This document shows positions 1 through 8,153 of a stretch of 64,000 nucleotides of DNA, in pieces. The position numbers and the translations under genes are program-made. Each line of letters starts with the position of its first letter. Within the stretch, counting starts at the first letter, position 1. Source of the DNA: an uncultured bacterium (GTDB taxonomy: Bacteria; Actinomycetota; Coriobacteriia; Coriobacteriales; Coriobacteriaceae); the NCBI GenBank assembly GCA_905215505.1, contig CAJMPU010000010.1, positions 1-64,000 of the forward strand. Reading direction: 5' to 3'. Below the pieces are notes generated by a model. The model did not search any database. It saw nothing but the letters and a program-made list of their open reading frames with translations, and was not told where the DNA came from.

Positions 1-749
1 ACTCGCAGTACGACTGGTCGCTCTACGGCACCGTGATCAACTGCGGTGCCTACACGGCCGTGGATAAAGCGGAGACCCCCGAGGGCCGTGTCATCGCCTG
101 GAAGGCCAACGCGACGGGGCCCGCGCTGCTCGCCCGCACCTGCGCCGAGCACGGCATCACGCTCGTGCACGTCTCCTCCGACTACGTCTTTGACGGCACC
201 GCCGAGATCCATGACGAGGACGAGCCCCTCAGCCCACTGTCCGTCTACGGCCAGACCAAGGCGGCAGGCGACATCGCCGTGGCCGGCTGCCCGCGCCACT
301 ACATCATGCGCTCGAGCTGGGTCATCGGCGAGGGGCACAACTTCGTCAAGACCATGAAGGCGCTGTCCGACCGCGTCGCCGACCCGGGGGATAAGCTCAC
401 CCAGATCACCGTCGTTGACGACCAGCTGGGACGCCTGACCTTCACGCGCGACATGGCCGCGGCCATCTTCCACGTGCTGGAGAACAAGGCCCCCTACGGC
501 ACCTACGGCTGCACCGGCAGCGGCCGCGTCGCCTCTTGGGCCGAAATCGCGCGTGAGGTCTTCGAGGCCGCCAACGGCAACGGCGGCAAGGTGGTCCCGG
601 TCTCCACGGCCGACTACTACGCCAGCGCCGCCGGCCCCATCGCACCGCGCCCGGTCCACTCCGCGCTCGACCTGTCCAAGCTGGAGTCCGCAGGCTTCGA
701 CATGCCCGACTGGGAGGAAGAGCTGGGGGAGTACCTCAAGACGCTCTAG
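1..749 (+). CDS. rfbD: dTDP-4-dehydrorhamnose reductase, 5' part outside window
   Basis: Last step of dTDP-L-rhamnose synthesis: NADPH-dependent reduction of dTDP-4-dehydrorhamnose in the cytoplasm. The visible part has the family motifs INCGAYTAVDKAE, SSDYVFDG and the catalytic YxxxK (VYGQTK). The reading frame is open through the left window edge (SQYDWSLYGT precedes the GTG at 33), so the start is not in the window. In related bacteria this domain is often fused behind an RmlC epimerase domain; whether that holds here cannot be seen. A strong hairpin terminator follows directly. Confidence 0.9.
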   Translation, partial: SQYDWSLYGTVINCGAYTAVDKAETPEGRVIAWKANATGPALLARTCAEHGITLVHVSSDYVFDGTAEIHDEDEPLSPLSVYGQTKAAGDIAVAGCPRHYIMRSSWVIGEGHNFVKTMKALSDRVADPGDKLTQITVVDDQLGRLTFTRDMAAAIFHVLENKAPYGTYGCTGSGRVASWAEIAREVFEAANGNGGKVVPVSTADYYASAAGPIAPRPVHSALDLSKLESAGFDMPDWEEELGEYLKTL

Positions 750-775
750 TCGCTCTTAATAAATATGCGAGAATC

Positions 776-806
776 AAAGCCGCCGTTCTTTAACGGCGGC
801 TTTTCT
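776..806 (+). terminator. Rho-independent terminator after rfbD
   Basis: GCCGCCGTT and AACGGCGGC arms with a short loop, followed by TTTTCTT, 26 bp after the rfbD stop codon. Confidence 0.85.
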
Positions 807-849
807 TGTGCCTGGCGTATAGCTCTGTGCCGGTAAGTGCGGTGGTGGT

Positions 850-1009
850 CACCAAGCGAGAACAGCCTGTCGAGCTCATGCTAGGAGTTCGCGACGGGGC
901 GGTTGACGGCGACCTGCCCGTCCCGGGTGAGCATGCAGGCCCAGTGGAAGGACTTCCCGACATCGAGCTAGAGGACGGCCCTCCTCGCGGGCGCTGCGTT
1001 GTTGGCCAT
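850..1009 (-). pseudogene. IS110-family transposase remnant (N-terminus)
   Basis: Reading the minus strand from an ATG at 1009 gives an IS110-type DEDD transposase N-terminus with the first catalytic Asp (LDVGKSFHWACMLTRDGQV, then VAVNRPVANS and HELDRLF). Two in-frame TAG codons interrupt it and homology stops after about 55 codons, so this is a dead relic. The region just upstream of the ATG (about 1010-1190) corresponds to where IS110 elements keep their non-coding left end. Family assignment rests on motif recall, not on a search. Confidence 0.65.
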
Positions 1010-1413
1010 GGTATCCTCCAATCGTCGGTCGATCGGAAGCCGTTTCCCGCGACACCCACATTACCTGGCCGTGGCCATCTTCCCTGAGGTCCGGCAGTTT
1101 CCTATCAGTCGTCTGAAACGGCGACGCCTGCGTCGGCAATACCCCCCGGGACCTCTTCGGGGCAGGGAAAGACGGCCGTACGCGGGCGCCCGATCGGCGG
1201 CCCAGACGGGCTTGCTTGCATCGTATGCGACACCGGGAAATGCATCAACGGGGTATCGAATAGCTCGTTTCTGACTGTAATGGGGCTTCGTCGCCGGTCG
1301 AGCAAAGTAGCCGGACCTTATGCGCTCTGGAGCGTTATCCATCTCGTAACGTTTCCCCGCCATTCATGGGCGTCTGAGTTTCTGGCATCGCTGTGGGCAC
1401 CGCATCAGCTCAG
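1010..1413. other. No gene recognised
   Basis: About 400 bp with no convincing coding frame. The first ~180 bp may be the non-coding left end of the IS110 relic. A GC-rich hairpin-like stretch lies near 1141-1165. The open frames on both strands have no recognisable domains and no ribosome binding sites. Confidence 0.4.
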
Positions 1414-1512
1414 ATGTACTATCTATTGGTCTATTATGGCGAGGCTGTGGACGAGTTCATCGACTCGAAGTCGGGGGCGAGGATAGACGCGAAGACAGGA
1501 GGGATTCTCTGA
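1414..1512 (+). CDS. Small ORF overlapping the following gene (32 aa)
   Basis: A 32-codon frame begins with ATG at 1414 (upstream in-frame stop at 1375; a GTG at 1393 is an alternative start) and ends with residues DAKTGGIL. Its TGA shares one base with the ATG of the next gene (TGATG), the arrangement of translationally coupled genes. It could be a genuine small protein or the C-terminal relic of a longer gene whose beginning was lost with the neighbouring insertion-sequence debris. No family is recognised. Confidence 0.3.
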   Translation: MYYLLVYYGEAVDEFIDSKSGARIDAKTGGIL

Positions 1513-2147
1513 TGGATAGCGTGTTCAATGACCATGTGTTCCCTAAATACAAGGATCAACAGGTCATGAAGCCTCAGATGCATGGCTTCAATGACCCCAC
1601 TTTGAGGAATTTCATGCTGTTGGACTCGTCTGCCCTGGTGAAAGACGAGCTTAAAGCCGACAGGTTCGACGATGAGTTCATTAGATCCTTCCTCAATGCC
1701 GCCAAGGAGCTTGCGGCCGCCGGGAGGAGAGCGACCGACAGGCCGGGCATGTATGTGATGCTGGAACATTCCTACGCGATTCCGGTGATGTTCCTCACAA
1801 GGCACTGTATTGAGCTTTCAATCAAGAGGGCGATAAAAAGATGTGGGGCTAAGCCTAAGAAAGACCACAGCCTTACAAACCTGTGGAACTCCTTGCTCTC
1901 GAGGTTTCCGGGGCAAAAGTGCCGTGAAGACAATACAACCATCAAGAACATGGGTGCTTTTGTAAAAGCCATTGCCGAAATCGATGACAACGGCATCAGT
2001 CTCCGCTATCCGCAGGACAAATCAGGCAGACTGACGCAGGACAGGCCGCTATTCGTGAATGACGAGGAAGTTGTCTCGTATTTGGAGAAGTTCGTAGAGC
2101 AGCTTCAGCTGATTGACTTCGATTATCTTGTCGAGAATGGTAAATAA
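1512..2147 (+). CDS. Hypothetical protein, weakly HEPN-like (211 aa)
   Basis: Function unknown. Soluble, all-helical by composition, no signal peptide. The central part, HCIELSIKRAI, then HSLTNLW, then LRYP near residue 160, resembles the pattern E-x3-K, H-x-L-x2-L-W, RYP seen in HEPN-like proteins of defence and toxin loci, but a clean R-x4-6-H ribonuclease motif is not present. The gene is coupled to the small frame ahead of it (TGATG overlap) and followed by 360 bp without genes. GC is below that of the core genes, and it sits among insertion-sequence relics, which suggests acquired DNA. Confidence 0.6.
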   Translation: MDSVFNDHVFPKYKDQQVMKPQMHGFNDPTLRNFMLLDSSALVKDELKADRFDDEFIRSFLNAAKELAAAGRRATDRPGMYVMLEHSYAIPVMFLTRHCIELSIKRAIKRCGAKPKKDHSLTNLWNSLLSRFPGQKCREDNTTIKNMGAFVKAIAEIDDNGISLRYPQDKSGRLTQDRPLFVNDEEVVSYLEKFVEQLQLIDFDYLVENGK

Positions 2148-2507
2148 GTGGTTGGAAGCTGGTCTTTATCGTTTGTAAAACCAGTGGTTGGAATCATGGT
2201 TGTATTAGCCGGTTAATCAGAACAGCTGTTGATTATTTTTTAACAGCTTAATTAAGATACCTGTAATTTATGCATAAAAGGTAGTGAATTGCTACCTTTA
2301 CCATATGGATCTGTGAGTAAGTGCTTCGAGATGATGATGCCGATCTCGCTTCAATTTATGGGTGTATCGAAAAATAAGGGCGGAGTCGCTCTCGCGTTCC
2401 CGCCCCGCAAACCCGAATGATTCTGACTTTCCCGTTATCCGGAACGGCCGGGAAAGTTCGCGTCTCAGTCCGGAAAACCCAATGCTTAAAGCGACGATGC
2501 CAAGGGG
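2148..2507. other. AT-rich intergenic with hairpins
   Basis: No gene seen. Inverted repeats: AGCTGTT (2224-2230) with AACAGCT (2242-2248); AAAGGTAG (2277-2284) with CTACCTTT (2292-2299), a possible terminator for the gene ending at 2147; and ACTTTCCCG (2426-2434) with CGGGAAAGT (2449-2457), placed to terminate the minus-strand gene that ends at 2508. None has a long T-run. Confidence 0.5.
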
Positions 2508-3080
2508 CTACTCGGTCAGCTTCTTGCATCCGTACCAGGTCAAGGGGAGGGGCAGCCTGTAGAACGAGGTCGGCTCCATAGGGATCTCCTCGAGACTTCC
2601 GTTGCCTCGCCGAACCCACGAAGTTCCGTTTGCGTCGGTGAAAGCCGTTTCGGGTGCCGTGCGTACTCCCATTCCGTGCCCTTCCGTCGGGAGCCATGTG
2701 TACCATGCTCCAGGAGGAAGCGTGCCGACGCAGACGCGGTCGGGAAAAGCGGGACGGTTGTCCTCTCCTTTGAAAGAGGGGCCGGCTCCGCTAATCCCGA
2801 CACAGGTGACGATTACGTCGTAGACGGGGGACTCGCTTTCGTTTCGAAGCACGACTAACTGCCAGACGAATCGATTGTCCTTGGGCTGATCGGTTCGGTT
2901 TCGACCCCCTTCGTACCATGCCGATATGCGGGATGGCTGATACCGCTTGGTGTCGTCCTCCCTGTTCCTTTTGTTCTGGCTGCTTTGCCGCAATGCGGCA
3001 ATCAAGGTCCCCAAGGTAAAGAATCCGATGAATGCTTGGACAATCAGATTGGCGATGTCTATTTTGTTGTCAAAAGTCAC
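2508..3080 (-). CDS. Hypothetical membrane-anchored protein (190 aa)
   Basis: Residues 10-30 form one hydrophobic helix (LIVQAFIGFFTLGTLIAAL), followed by a basic stretch and a soluble domain of about 150 residues with beta-rich character (FVWQLVVLRNESESPVYDVIV). This is the layout of small bacterial proteins with one N-terminal helix and a cytoplasmic or surface domain found scattered in accessory regions; no named family is recognised. The chosen start is GTG at 3080, with only a weak ribosome binding site. It is transcribed against its neighbours and stands alone. Confidence 0.6.
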   Translation of the reverse strand: MTFDNKIDIANLIVQAFIGFFTLGTLIAALRQSSQNKRNREDDTKRYQPSRISAWYEGGRNRTDQPKDNRFVWQLVVLRNESESPVYDVIVTCVGISGAGPSFKGEDNRPAFPDRVCVGTLPPGAWYTWLPTEGHGMGVRTAPETAFTDANGTSWVRRGNGSLEEIPMEPTSFYRLPLPLTWYGCKKLTE

Positions 3081-3221
3081 TGGATGGTCACCGGCTTAGC
3101 GTCGTGGGGCGATACTTCTAACTCCGAATAATAAGGGATGATCGATGGTTGCCGTTTCGTAAGCGTATAAATGGGTGCGTCTCAACAGCTTGTTTTTCTT
3201 AAGGCAAACATGCTGCAACGC

Positions 3222-3532
3222 CAATTCAAAGAGGTTGCGGTGATGCAAGCAAACGCCAATCGCAGGAACAAATGGGCCGACCGCATCGAGCGGTGCCTCT
3301 CGTCCAACATGAGCGCGGAAGACTGAGTAAGCTCAACCACTTGAGAGAGTCGCGCCTTTACAGGTGGTTTGCCAGATTCAGAAAAGAGGAGCCGCAACGC
3401 TTCCCCCGTAGGAACGCCGCCACGGCGAACTAGCTTGAAATCACAAGGGGCGGCATCACCGACGCGAAGTCATCGTGCCCGCGACAAACGGATCTTCTCC
3501 GATGGCCTCGGCCGCTAGCGCAGATCTAGCAT
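3222..3532 (+). pseudogene. IS66-family TnpA-like remnant
   Basis: Translating the plus strand gives NRRNKWADRIERCLSSNMS, then after a stop and a frame change SRLYRWFARFRKEEPQRFP, RNAATAN, stop, LEITRGGITDA. That is the layout of the small helix-turn-helix accessory protein (TnpA/OrfA) of IS66 elements, which carries W-C-x-L-N and L-Y-x-W-x-x-R-F motifs. Several stops and at least one frameshift show that it is decayed; no TnpB or transposase gene follows. Confidence 0.6.
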
Positions 3533-3593
3533 CGAGTGAGTATTTGCACGTTTCCGTACCGCGAATATTGGGGGGCGCTCAAATACTCATTCG
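3533..3593. repeat. Inverted repeat upstream of the KAP-type NTPase gene
   Basis: Arms CGAGTGAGTATTTG (3533-3546) and CAAATACTCATTCG (3580-3593) pair at 13 of 14 positions with a 33-bp spacer. It lies about 105 bp before the start codon of the following gene, so it may be an operator or a transcript hairpin; alternatively it could be the end of a lost mobile element. Confidence 0.55.
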
Positions 3594-3697
3594 ATCGAGC
3601 TTATGCCATCATTGTTGTGAACGGGGCGACCTCGGTTGCGGTTTGATCTAGCGCAGCGAAGGAAATCTTTCGCTATAAGTTTATGCAGGAGGAAATA

Positions 3698-5494
3698 ATG
3701 GAGACATGCCGGTCAAAAGAGCCTGCTGATCAACTCATCGATCATATTGATTCCTATCTCAAGGATAAGGACAATCAATATGCAATTGCACTTGAGGGAG
3801 ATTGGGGATCGGGAAAGACCCGATTCATCGAAGGGAAACTCAACGAGTATCTCGAAAAGGGCGAATACAACCTTGTCCGCGTTTCCATGTTCGGAATTGC
3901 CACTGCTGATGATCTATACGAACGTATTGTGATGGCGCTTGTACACCTTAGCGATAAAGGTATGAAGGCGCAAGCTGCTGCCAAAACTATAGGGGGCGCC
4001 CTCAACGGTATTTCGAGGGCTTTAATTAAAAGAACGGGATTATCGGTGAATCTCGCCGTCGGGATACAATCCGTTGCCTGCCTAATGCTCAAAAAGAAGC
4101 ACTTTCTTGTATTCGATGATGTGGAGAGGCGTTCTAAACATAGCGACGATTTGGCGCTATTCGGAACGATGAACGATCTTGTCGAAAGACTTGGATTGAA
4201 GGTCATGCTGGTTTCAAATGCCTGGGAAGGAAGTGATGTGCAATCGATGCGAGAGTTCGATAGGGACGTACGCGAAAAGCTAATTTGGAAAGTCTATCCT
4301 TTCAAGCCGTGCCCGTCTGCATTGACCAAAGAAATTCTCATGGGAGATTGTCGCCCATCGGAAGACCTTGATATGCATAGCGCCATACTTGCGGGGGTAG
4401 AGGCCAGCGGATGCGTAAATGCTCGGGCAATGATTCGTGCTCATGAGCTAATCAGAAGAATTTGCAGCCTTGAGGTGCTTCAAAATACAGGAATTGCACT
4501 TCAAAACCGGTTTTACGCTCTACGGGACGCAGTCCATTTTGCTTTGTTGACCTCCATGGGGAACGCACCTTCCATGCCACAAAACGGAAAGCCAGAGGAA
4601 TGGCTCAGTCCGGAGGCGCTGGAATACGATCGCAGAGTGTCTCTTTACGAGCAATACTCTGATTTCTCCGTGATAGGTAAGGCATTCGACCCTTCAGGCG
4701 ATGTAGATATTGAAGATCTCGAACAAGGGTTTAAAACATACATTTGGAAACGGTACCCGAGCAACCGCGATACCCTCGAAGTTAGGGAGATCGCTAAAAG
4801 TATGCGGTGCGCTTACGATCTTGATGACGATAATGTAGATGGCCTCGCGCAGCGTTACTATGATTTAGTTACTAGAGCACATTATTCAGTCGATTGTTTG
4901 CACGACGTGCTCGAGGTTTATTACCTGCTATCTGACCTCAAATGGGAATGTCCATTTTCGCAAAATGACTTTATCAAATATTGCAAGAAAGTGATCGATG
5001 CCGATCTAGACAAAGCTTCTGAGCTCCTCTCTGGACCAGTATTTAGTGCAGACGAAAGGCGGAAAAGACGGGCGCTCGCCGAAGAACTTGAGCGTTATGC
5101 TCGGACAGAGCTGAATAAAAAGATGTCGAGTCAGTTGATGATATCTGAGGGAGCGGAGGGACTGACGGGCAGGGAGATTGCTCGACTTCTCAACGATGCT
5201 GCAGAACGCGATGTCAAAGTGTTGGTTAATGCTAGTCCGAGAGTCATTGTCGAGTCATTTTGTAGAGAAGATGCGGCGAATCAAGAGGCGCTTCGCAAGT
5301 TCTTTGTGCATCTTCATAACGTTTGGATTCCGGGTGGGGTGCCATCGGCGGATTTAGTTGAATGGATACTTGAGATAAAGACTGCACTGGAAGAAACGAA
5401 CGTTGAAACGAAAACTGGATCAATGAGAAGGCGTTTGTTCTTGAGAAATCTGGAGGAGCTTGAGAGCCGATTTGGGTATCCCGTACAGAAGTAG
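3698..5494 (+). CDS. KAP-type P-loop NTPase (598 aa)
   Basis: Predicted ATPase of the KAP/STAND-like group. Walker A is GDWGSGKT at about residues 34-41, and Walker B is HFLVFDDVER at about 135-144, the DD-V-E-R form typical of KAP proteins. The rest is helical, with no clear transmembrane segment. The ATG at 3698 is chosen because AGGAGG (3687-3692) lies 5 bp before it; the ATG at 3683 lies upstream of that site. GC is visibly lower than in the core genes. It is a single gene preceded by an inverted repeat and by IS66 debris. KAP NTPases occur in anti-phage defence, but a defence role here is inference only. Confidence 0.75.
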   Translation: METCRSKEPADQLIDHIDSYLKDKDNQYAIALEGDWGSGKTRFIEGKLNEYLEKGEYNLVRVSMFGIATADDLYERIVMALVHLSDKGMKAQAAAKTIGGALNGISRALIKRTGLSVNLAVGIQSVACLMLKKKHFLVFDDVERRSKHSDDLALFGTMNDLVERLGLKVMLVSNAWEGSDVQSMREFDRDVREKLIWKVYPFKPCPSALTKEILMGDCRPSEDLDMHSAILAGVEASGCVNARAMIRAHELIRRICSLEVLQNTGIALQNRFYALRDAVHFALLTSMGNAPSMPQNGKPEEWLSPEALEYDRRVSLYEQYSDFSVIGKAFDPSGDVDIEDLEQGFKTYIWKRYPSNRDTLEVREIAKSMRCAYDLDDDNVDGLAQRYYDLVTRAHYSVDCLHDVLEVYYLLSDLKWECPFSQNDFIKYCKKVIDADLDKASELLSGPVFSADERRKRRALAEELERYARTELNKKMSSQLMISEGAEGLTGREIARLLNDAAERDVKVLVNASPRVIVESFCREDAANQEALRKFFVHLHNVWIPGGVPSADLVEWILEIKTALEETNVETKTGSMRRRLFLRNLEELESRFGYPVQK

Positions 5495-5769
5495 CACCGA
5501 TGCTCCACTTGCCGTGCGCTTCAGTGCCAGCGGTCTTGTTTTGCGCTTGCGCGGTGCCGGCTTGATTTCATTTGTTGCATAGATTGAAGGATGCGCCAGT
5601 CACGTCTTCTTCGCCGTGCTCACGGTCTTCTGTCCGTCTCGGCTGCATGGTGGGTCCGATTGCTTTTTCGGAGTGGCAATGATACGTATGGTGTGAAACG
5701 GATGGTACGCGGATAACGAGGGGCGGAAACAACGACAGCCCCACGCTAAAGGAAAGGAGCGGAGGAACT
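5495..5769. other. Intergenic, no gene seen
   Basis: 275 bp without a supported gene. No terminator is obvious after the KAP gene. The last part carries the promoter region and ribosome binding site (AAAGGAGCGGAGG) of the next gene. Confidence 0.4.
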
Positions 5770-6615
5770 ATGCCAGAAAATAAAATACCAGGCCTCTTCA
5801 CCGTCTACTACATGAATCAGCAGAAGGTGTTCGAGACGAGGATGCTCCTGGACAACAAACTCAAGACTACAAGCTCCAAGGAAAACCAGAACGGGACGAC
5901 AAAGAGAGCATCATTGAACGCCGAAGCGGAGCTCAACCCTCCCTTTCTGACGAAACTCAGGGCAAAACTCGAAGGAAGCGTCAGGCACGAAAAACAAGAG
6001 AAGATCGTGGACACCCTCGAATACGTGAACACAAATAGCCGGATGCTCGCCGACATAATGGAGCATTGCAAAGCCCCCGAAAGCGGAACAACGCTTGCAG
6101 AAGGCGACCTCGCATACATCGGCGATGTCTCGCTGGAGCTCATCAATGAGGAGGAGATTCGAGGCATCATGGCAATCATGAGCGGGACCTTCGACGGAAT
6201 CACCGTCTCCGATGCCGGAGACCTCGACATCGGCCACATGATGCAATCCTTCATAGGAGACGGCGCAGCCTTCAAGCTCAGAGGAAACCGCGCAAGAAGA
6301 AGATCGCCGCTGTACGCGAAGATTCCCCTCGATGGAGAAGAAATGTTCGAAAGCGGGTACACAATCGACGACCTGCTCATCGGAAAGGTCGGCATCGTCG
6401 GGATATGCAAAGGGAAAATCACCCCGGCCCAGATGAAGAGCCCCCTCGATTACTTCCAACAGCCAGACGACCCGAAACGCACGCCGCAGAACGACATTGT
6501 TATATGCGGAAAGAACCCGTCACCCACCGCCATGACCGGCGGCGGCAATCGGGTAGAACAGGGCTATTACATAGACATCCTTGCTGTCATTCAGGCAGTG
6601 TCCTTCGAGGCTTGA
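5770..6615 (+). CDS. DUF6414-like protein (281 aa)
   Basis: No established function. The N-terminus, VYYMNQQKVFETRMLLDNK, resembles the Y-[LM]-[DN]-x-[EQ]-K-[VL] opening of DUF6414 proteins. It is followed by a charged region rich in E, K and N (residues 30-80) and a mixed alpha/beta C-terminal half ending in YYIDILAVIQAVSF. There is no signal peptide or membrane segment. The start at 5770 has a GGAGG site 6 bp upstream. The next gene, a Clp-like AAA+ ATPase, begins 11 bp after the stop, so the two are almost certainly co-transcribed and probably act together. The DUF6414 label comes from pattern resemblance and needs a profile search. Confidence 0.6.
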   Translation: MPENKIPGLFTVYYMNQQKVFETRMLLDNKLKTTSSKENQNGTTKRASLNAEAELNPPFLTKLRAKLEGSVRHEKQEKIVDTLEYVNTNSRMLADIMEHCKAPESGTTLAEGDLAYIGDVSLELINEEEIRGIMAIMSGTFDGITVSDAGDLDIGHMMQSFIGDGAAFKLRGNRARRRSPLYAKIPLDGEEMFESGYTIDDLLIGKVGIVGICKGKITPAQMKSPLDYFQQPDDPKRTPQNDIVICGKNPSPTAMTGGGNRVEQGYYIDILAVIQAVSFEA

Positions 6616-6626
6616 TAGGCAACGCC

Positions 6627-7835
6627 ATGCGCAAACTCGTCACATACAACAAATCCCAGTATAAAGCCCTGATCGACCAGCTCGGAGACGGCGGCTTCAA
6701 GTTGATGTCGCTTCTCGAACTACACGGAAGCGACCAAATCTCCGAGCTCCTCTCCGAGAAAAAGCTCGTCGTGGACGTTTCATCACTTGTGGGGTTACTC
6801 TCGGGCGATCTTCAGCTGGCATCGAAATTCGAGCTCCTCGTCCACCAGCTACCCTTTGGCACCCTCTTCATCGGAGACGATAAAACCGTGAACGAAGGAG
6901 CATACCAATTGAGAACCATGTTCGACGACATTATAGAATGCGACATCGAGATCGATAAGGACGCCCAGAAGGACAAAAGAGTAAAGAGAACACTCGTATC
7001 CCTCGACGAACTCGAATTCAAACAGGTCCTCACCACCCTCGAAAGCGAGCTCATAGGCCAGATCGAATTCAAACGCTCCTTCGAATCCCGATCGCGCAGC
7101 TTCAGGCTCTTCAACGCGCTCGACGAGCAGCCGGTATTCTCGTTGCTCCTTCTTGGCCCTTCGGGTGTCGGGAAAACAGAAGTCGCCAAGATTCTCTGCG
7201 AGGCAATCGCGCCATGCCAGCCCCTCCCTAAAGTCAATCTTGGGAACTACAGCAGCAAGGACTCTCTAAACTCCCTGATTGGCAGCCCGAGAGGATACAT
7301 GGGAAGCGAAGAAGGCGAGCTGGGAAAGAAGATCGACTCGTCCGATGCCGGAATTCTCCTGGTGGATGAGTTCGAGAAAGCTGAACCCGCCGTCTGGAAC
7401 TTCTTCCTCGATCTCCTCGAGACAGGATCGTTCACGGACTCCCAAGGGATGGAGCACGATCTCCGCGGGTTCATCATCGTATTCACGACAAACTGCCCCC
7501 TCGGGAAGATCAATGAAACTTTCCCGGCAGAACTCCTCTCCCGCTTCAATTTGATGAGCCACTTCTCCAAGCTAAGCGTAAGCGACAAAAAGTTCTTTGT
7601 CGAAAGATACGTATCCATGTTTGCCAAGAAGTACAGGGAGACTGCTCCCATTGGCTTGCCGACATTGCCGGACGACATCGCCGACAGGGCAATGATGGAA
7701 ATCGACATTGAAGCGACCGAAAACATCCGGATCCTCAAGAACACAACAAGATCTTGGATCAGCGAATTCGTAGAGAAGGCCCGAAAGAGCAGTTCAATCG
7801 CGACGCAGCCCTCCATCATCAACACCCAAACATAA
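6627..7835 (+). CDS. Clp-like single-domain AAA+ ATPase (402 aa)
   Basis: Residues 1-125 have no recognised domain. Residues 140-330 form an AAA+ module of the ClpA/ClpB D2 type: LIGQ at 142-145, Walker A GPSGVGKT (177-184), Walker B ILLVDEFEKA (243-252), sensor 1 FTTN (286-289) and arginine finger R306 in LLSRFN. It lacks the Clp N-domain, a first AAA domain and an obvious ClpP-docking loop, so it is not a housekeeping Clp chaperone. The ATG at 6627 follows the DUF6414-like stop by 11 bp; a longer in-frame extension to 6405 would overlap that gene and is rejected. It probably remodels a partner using ATP; the partner is unknown. Confidence 0.75.
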   Translation: MRKLVTYNKSQYKALIDQLGDGGFKLMSLLELHGSDQISELLSEKKLVVDVSSLVGLLSGDLQLASKFELLVHQLPFGTLFIGDDKTVNEGAYQLRTMFDDIIECDIEIDKDAQKDKRVKRTLVSLDELEFKQVLTTLESELIGQIEFKRSFESRSRSFRLFNALDEQPVFSLLLLGPSGVGKTEVAKILCEAIAPCQPLPKVNLGNYSSKDSLNSLIGSPRGYMGSEEGELGKKIDSSDAGILLVDEFEKAEPAVWNFFLDLLETGSFTDSQGMEHDLRGFIIVFTTNCPLGKINETFPAELLSRFNLMSHFSKLSVSDKKFFVERYVSMFAKKYRETAPIGLPTLPDDIADRAMMEIDIEATENIRILKNTTRSWISEFVEKARKSSSIATQPSIINTQT

Positions 7836-8153
7836 CGAATATATGTTCTTATTGCATCGCATCTACATTACGAAATTCAGATTGCTTGAGATGTCTTGAC
7901 GCAAGTTCAGATTCACTTCGGAGTATCATGCTGTCAATTTGAAGGATGCTACCTGCGCTTTTGAAGAATCGAAACGGAGGTTGTAAGCCGATTCTTCCTT
8001 TCACCGACTGGCAAAACGATTTACACCTAATTGTGGGAGTTGCCCACGCGATTTCTCCTTGCTCCTGCATCGATCTCGCTAAACTAATAAGTGCTGCCAC
8101 CAGGGCATTTTCTGGTGCATATTCTATTGGCTCCCGCGAAGATCGGAGCGGGT
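7836..8153. other. Intergenic, no gene seen
   Basis: 318 bp, relatively AT-rich, with stops in all frames except short spurious ones. It separates the AAA+ gene from the surface-protein gene and presumably carries the promoter of the latter. No hairpin with a T-run is evident. Confidence 0.4.
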
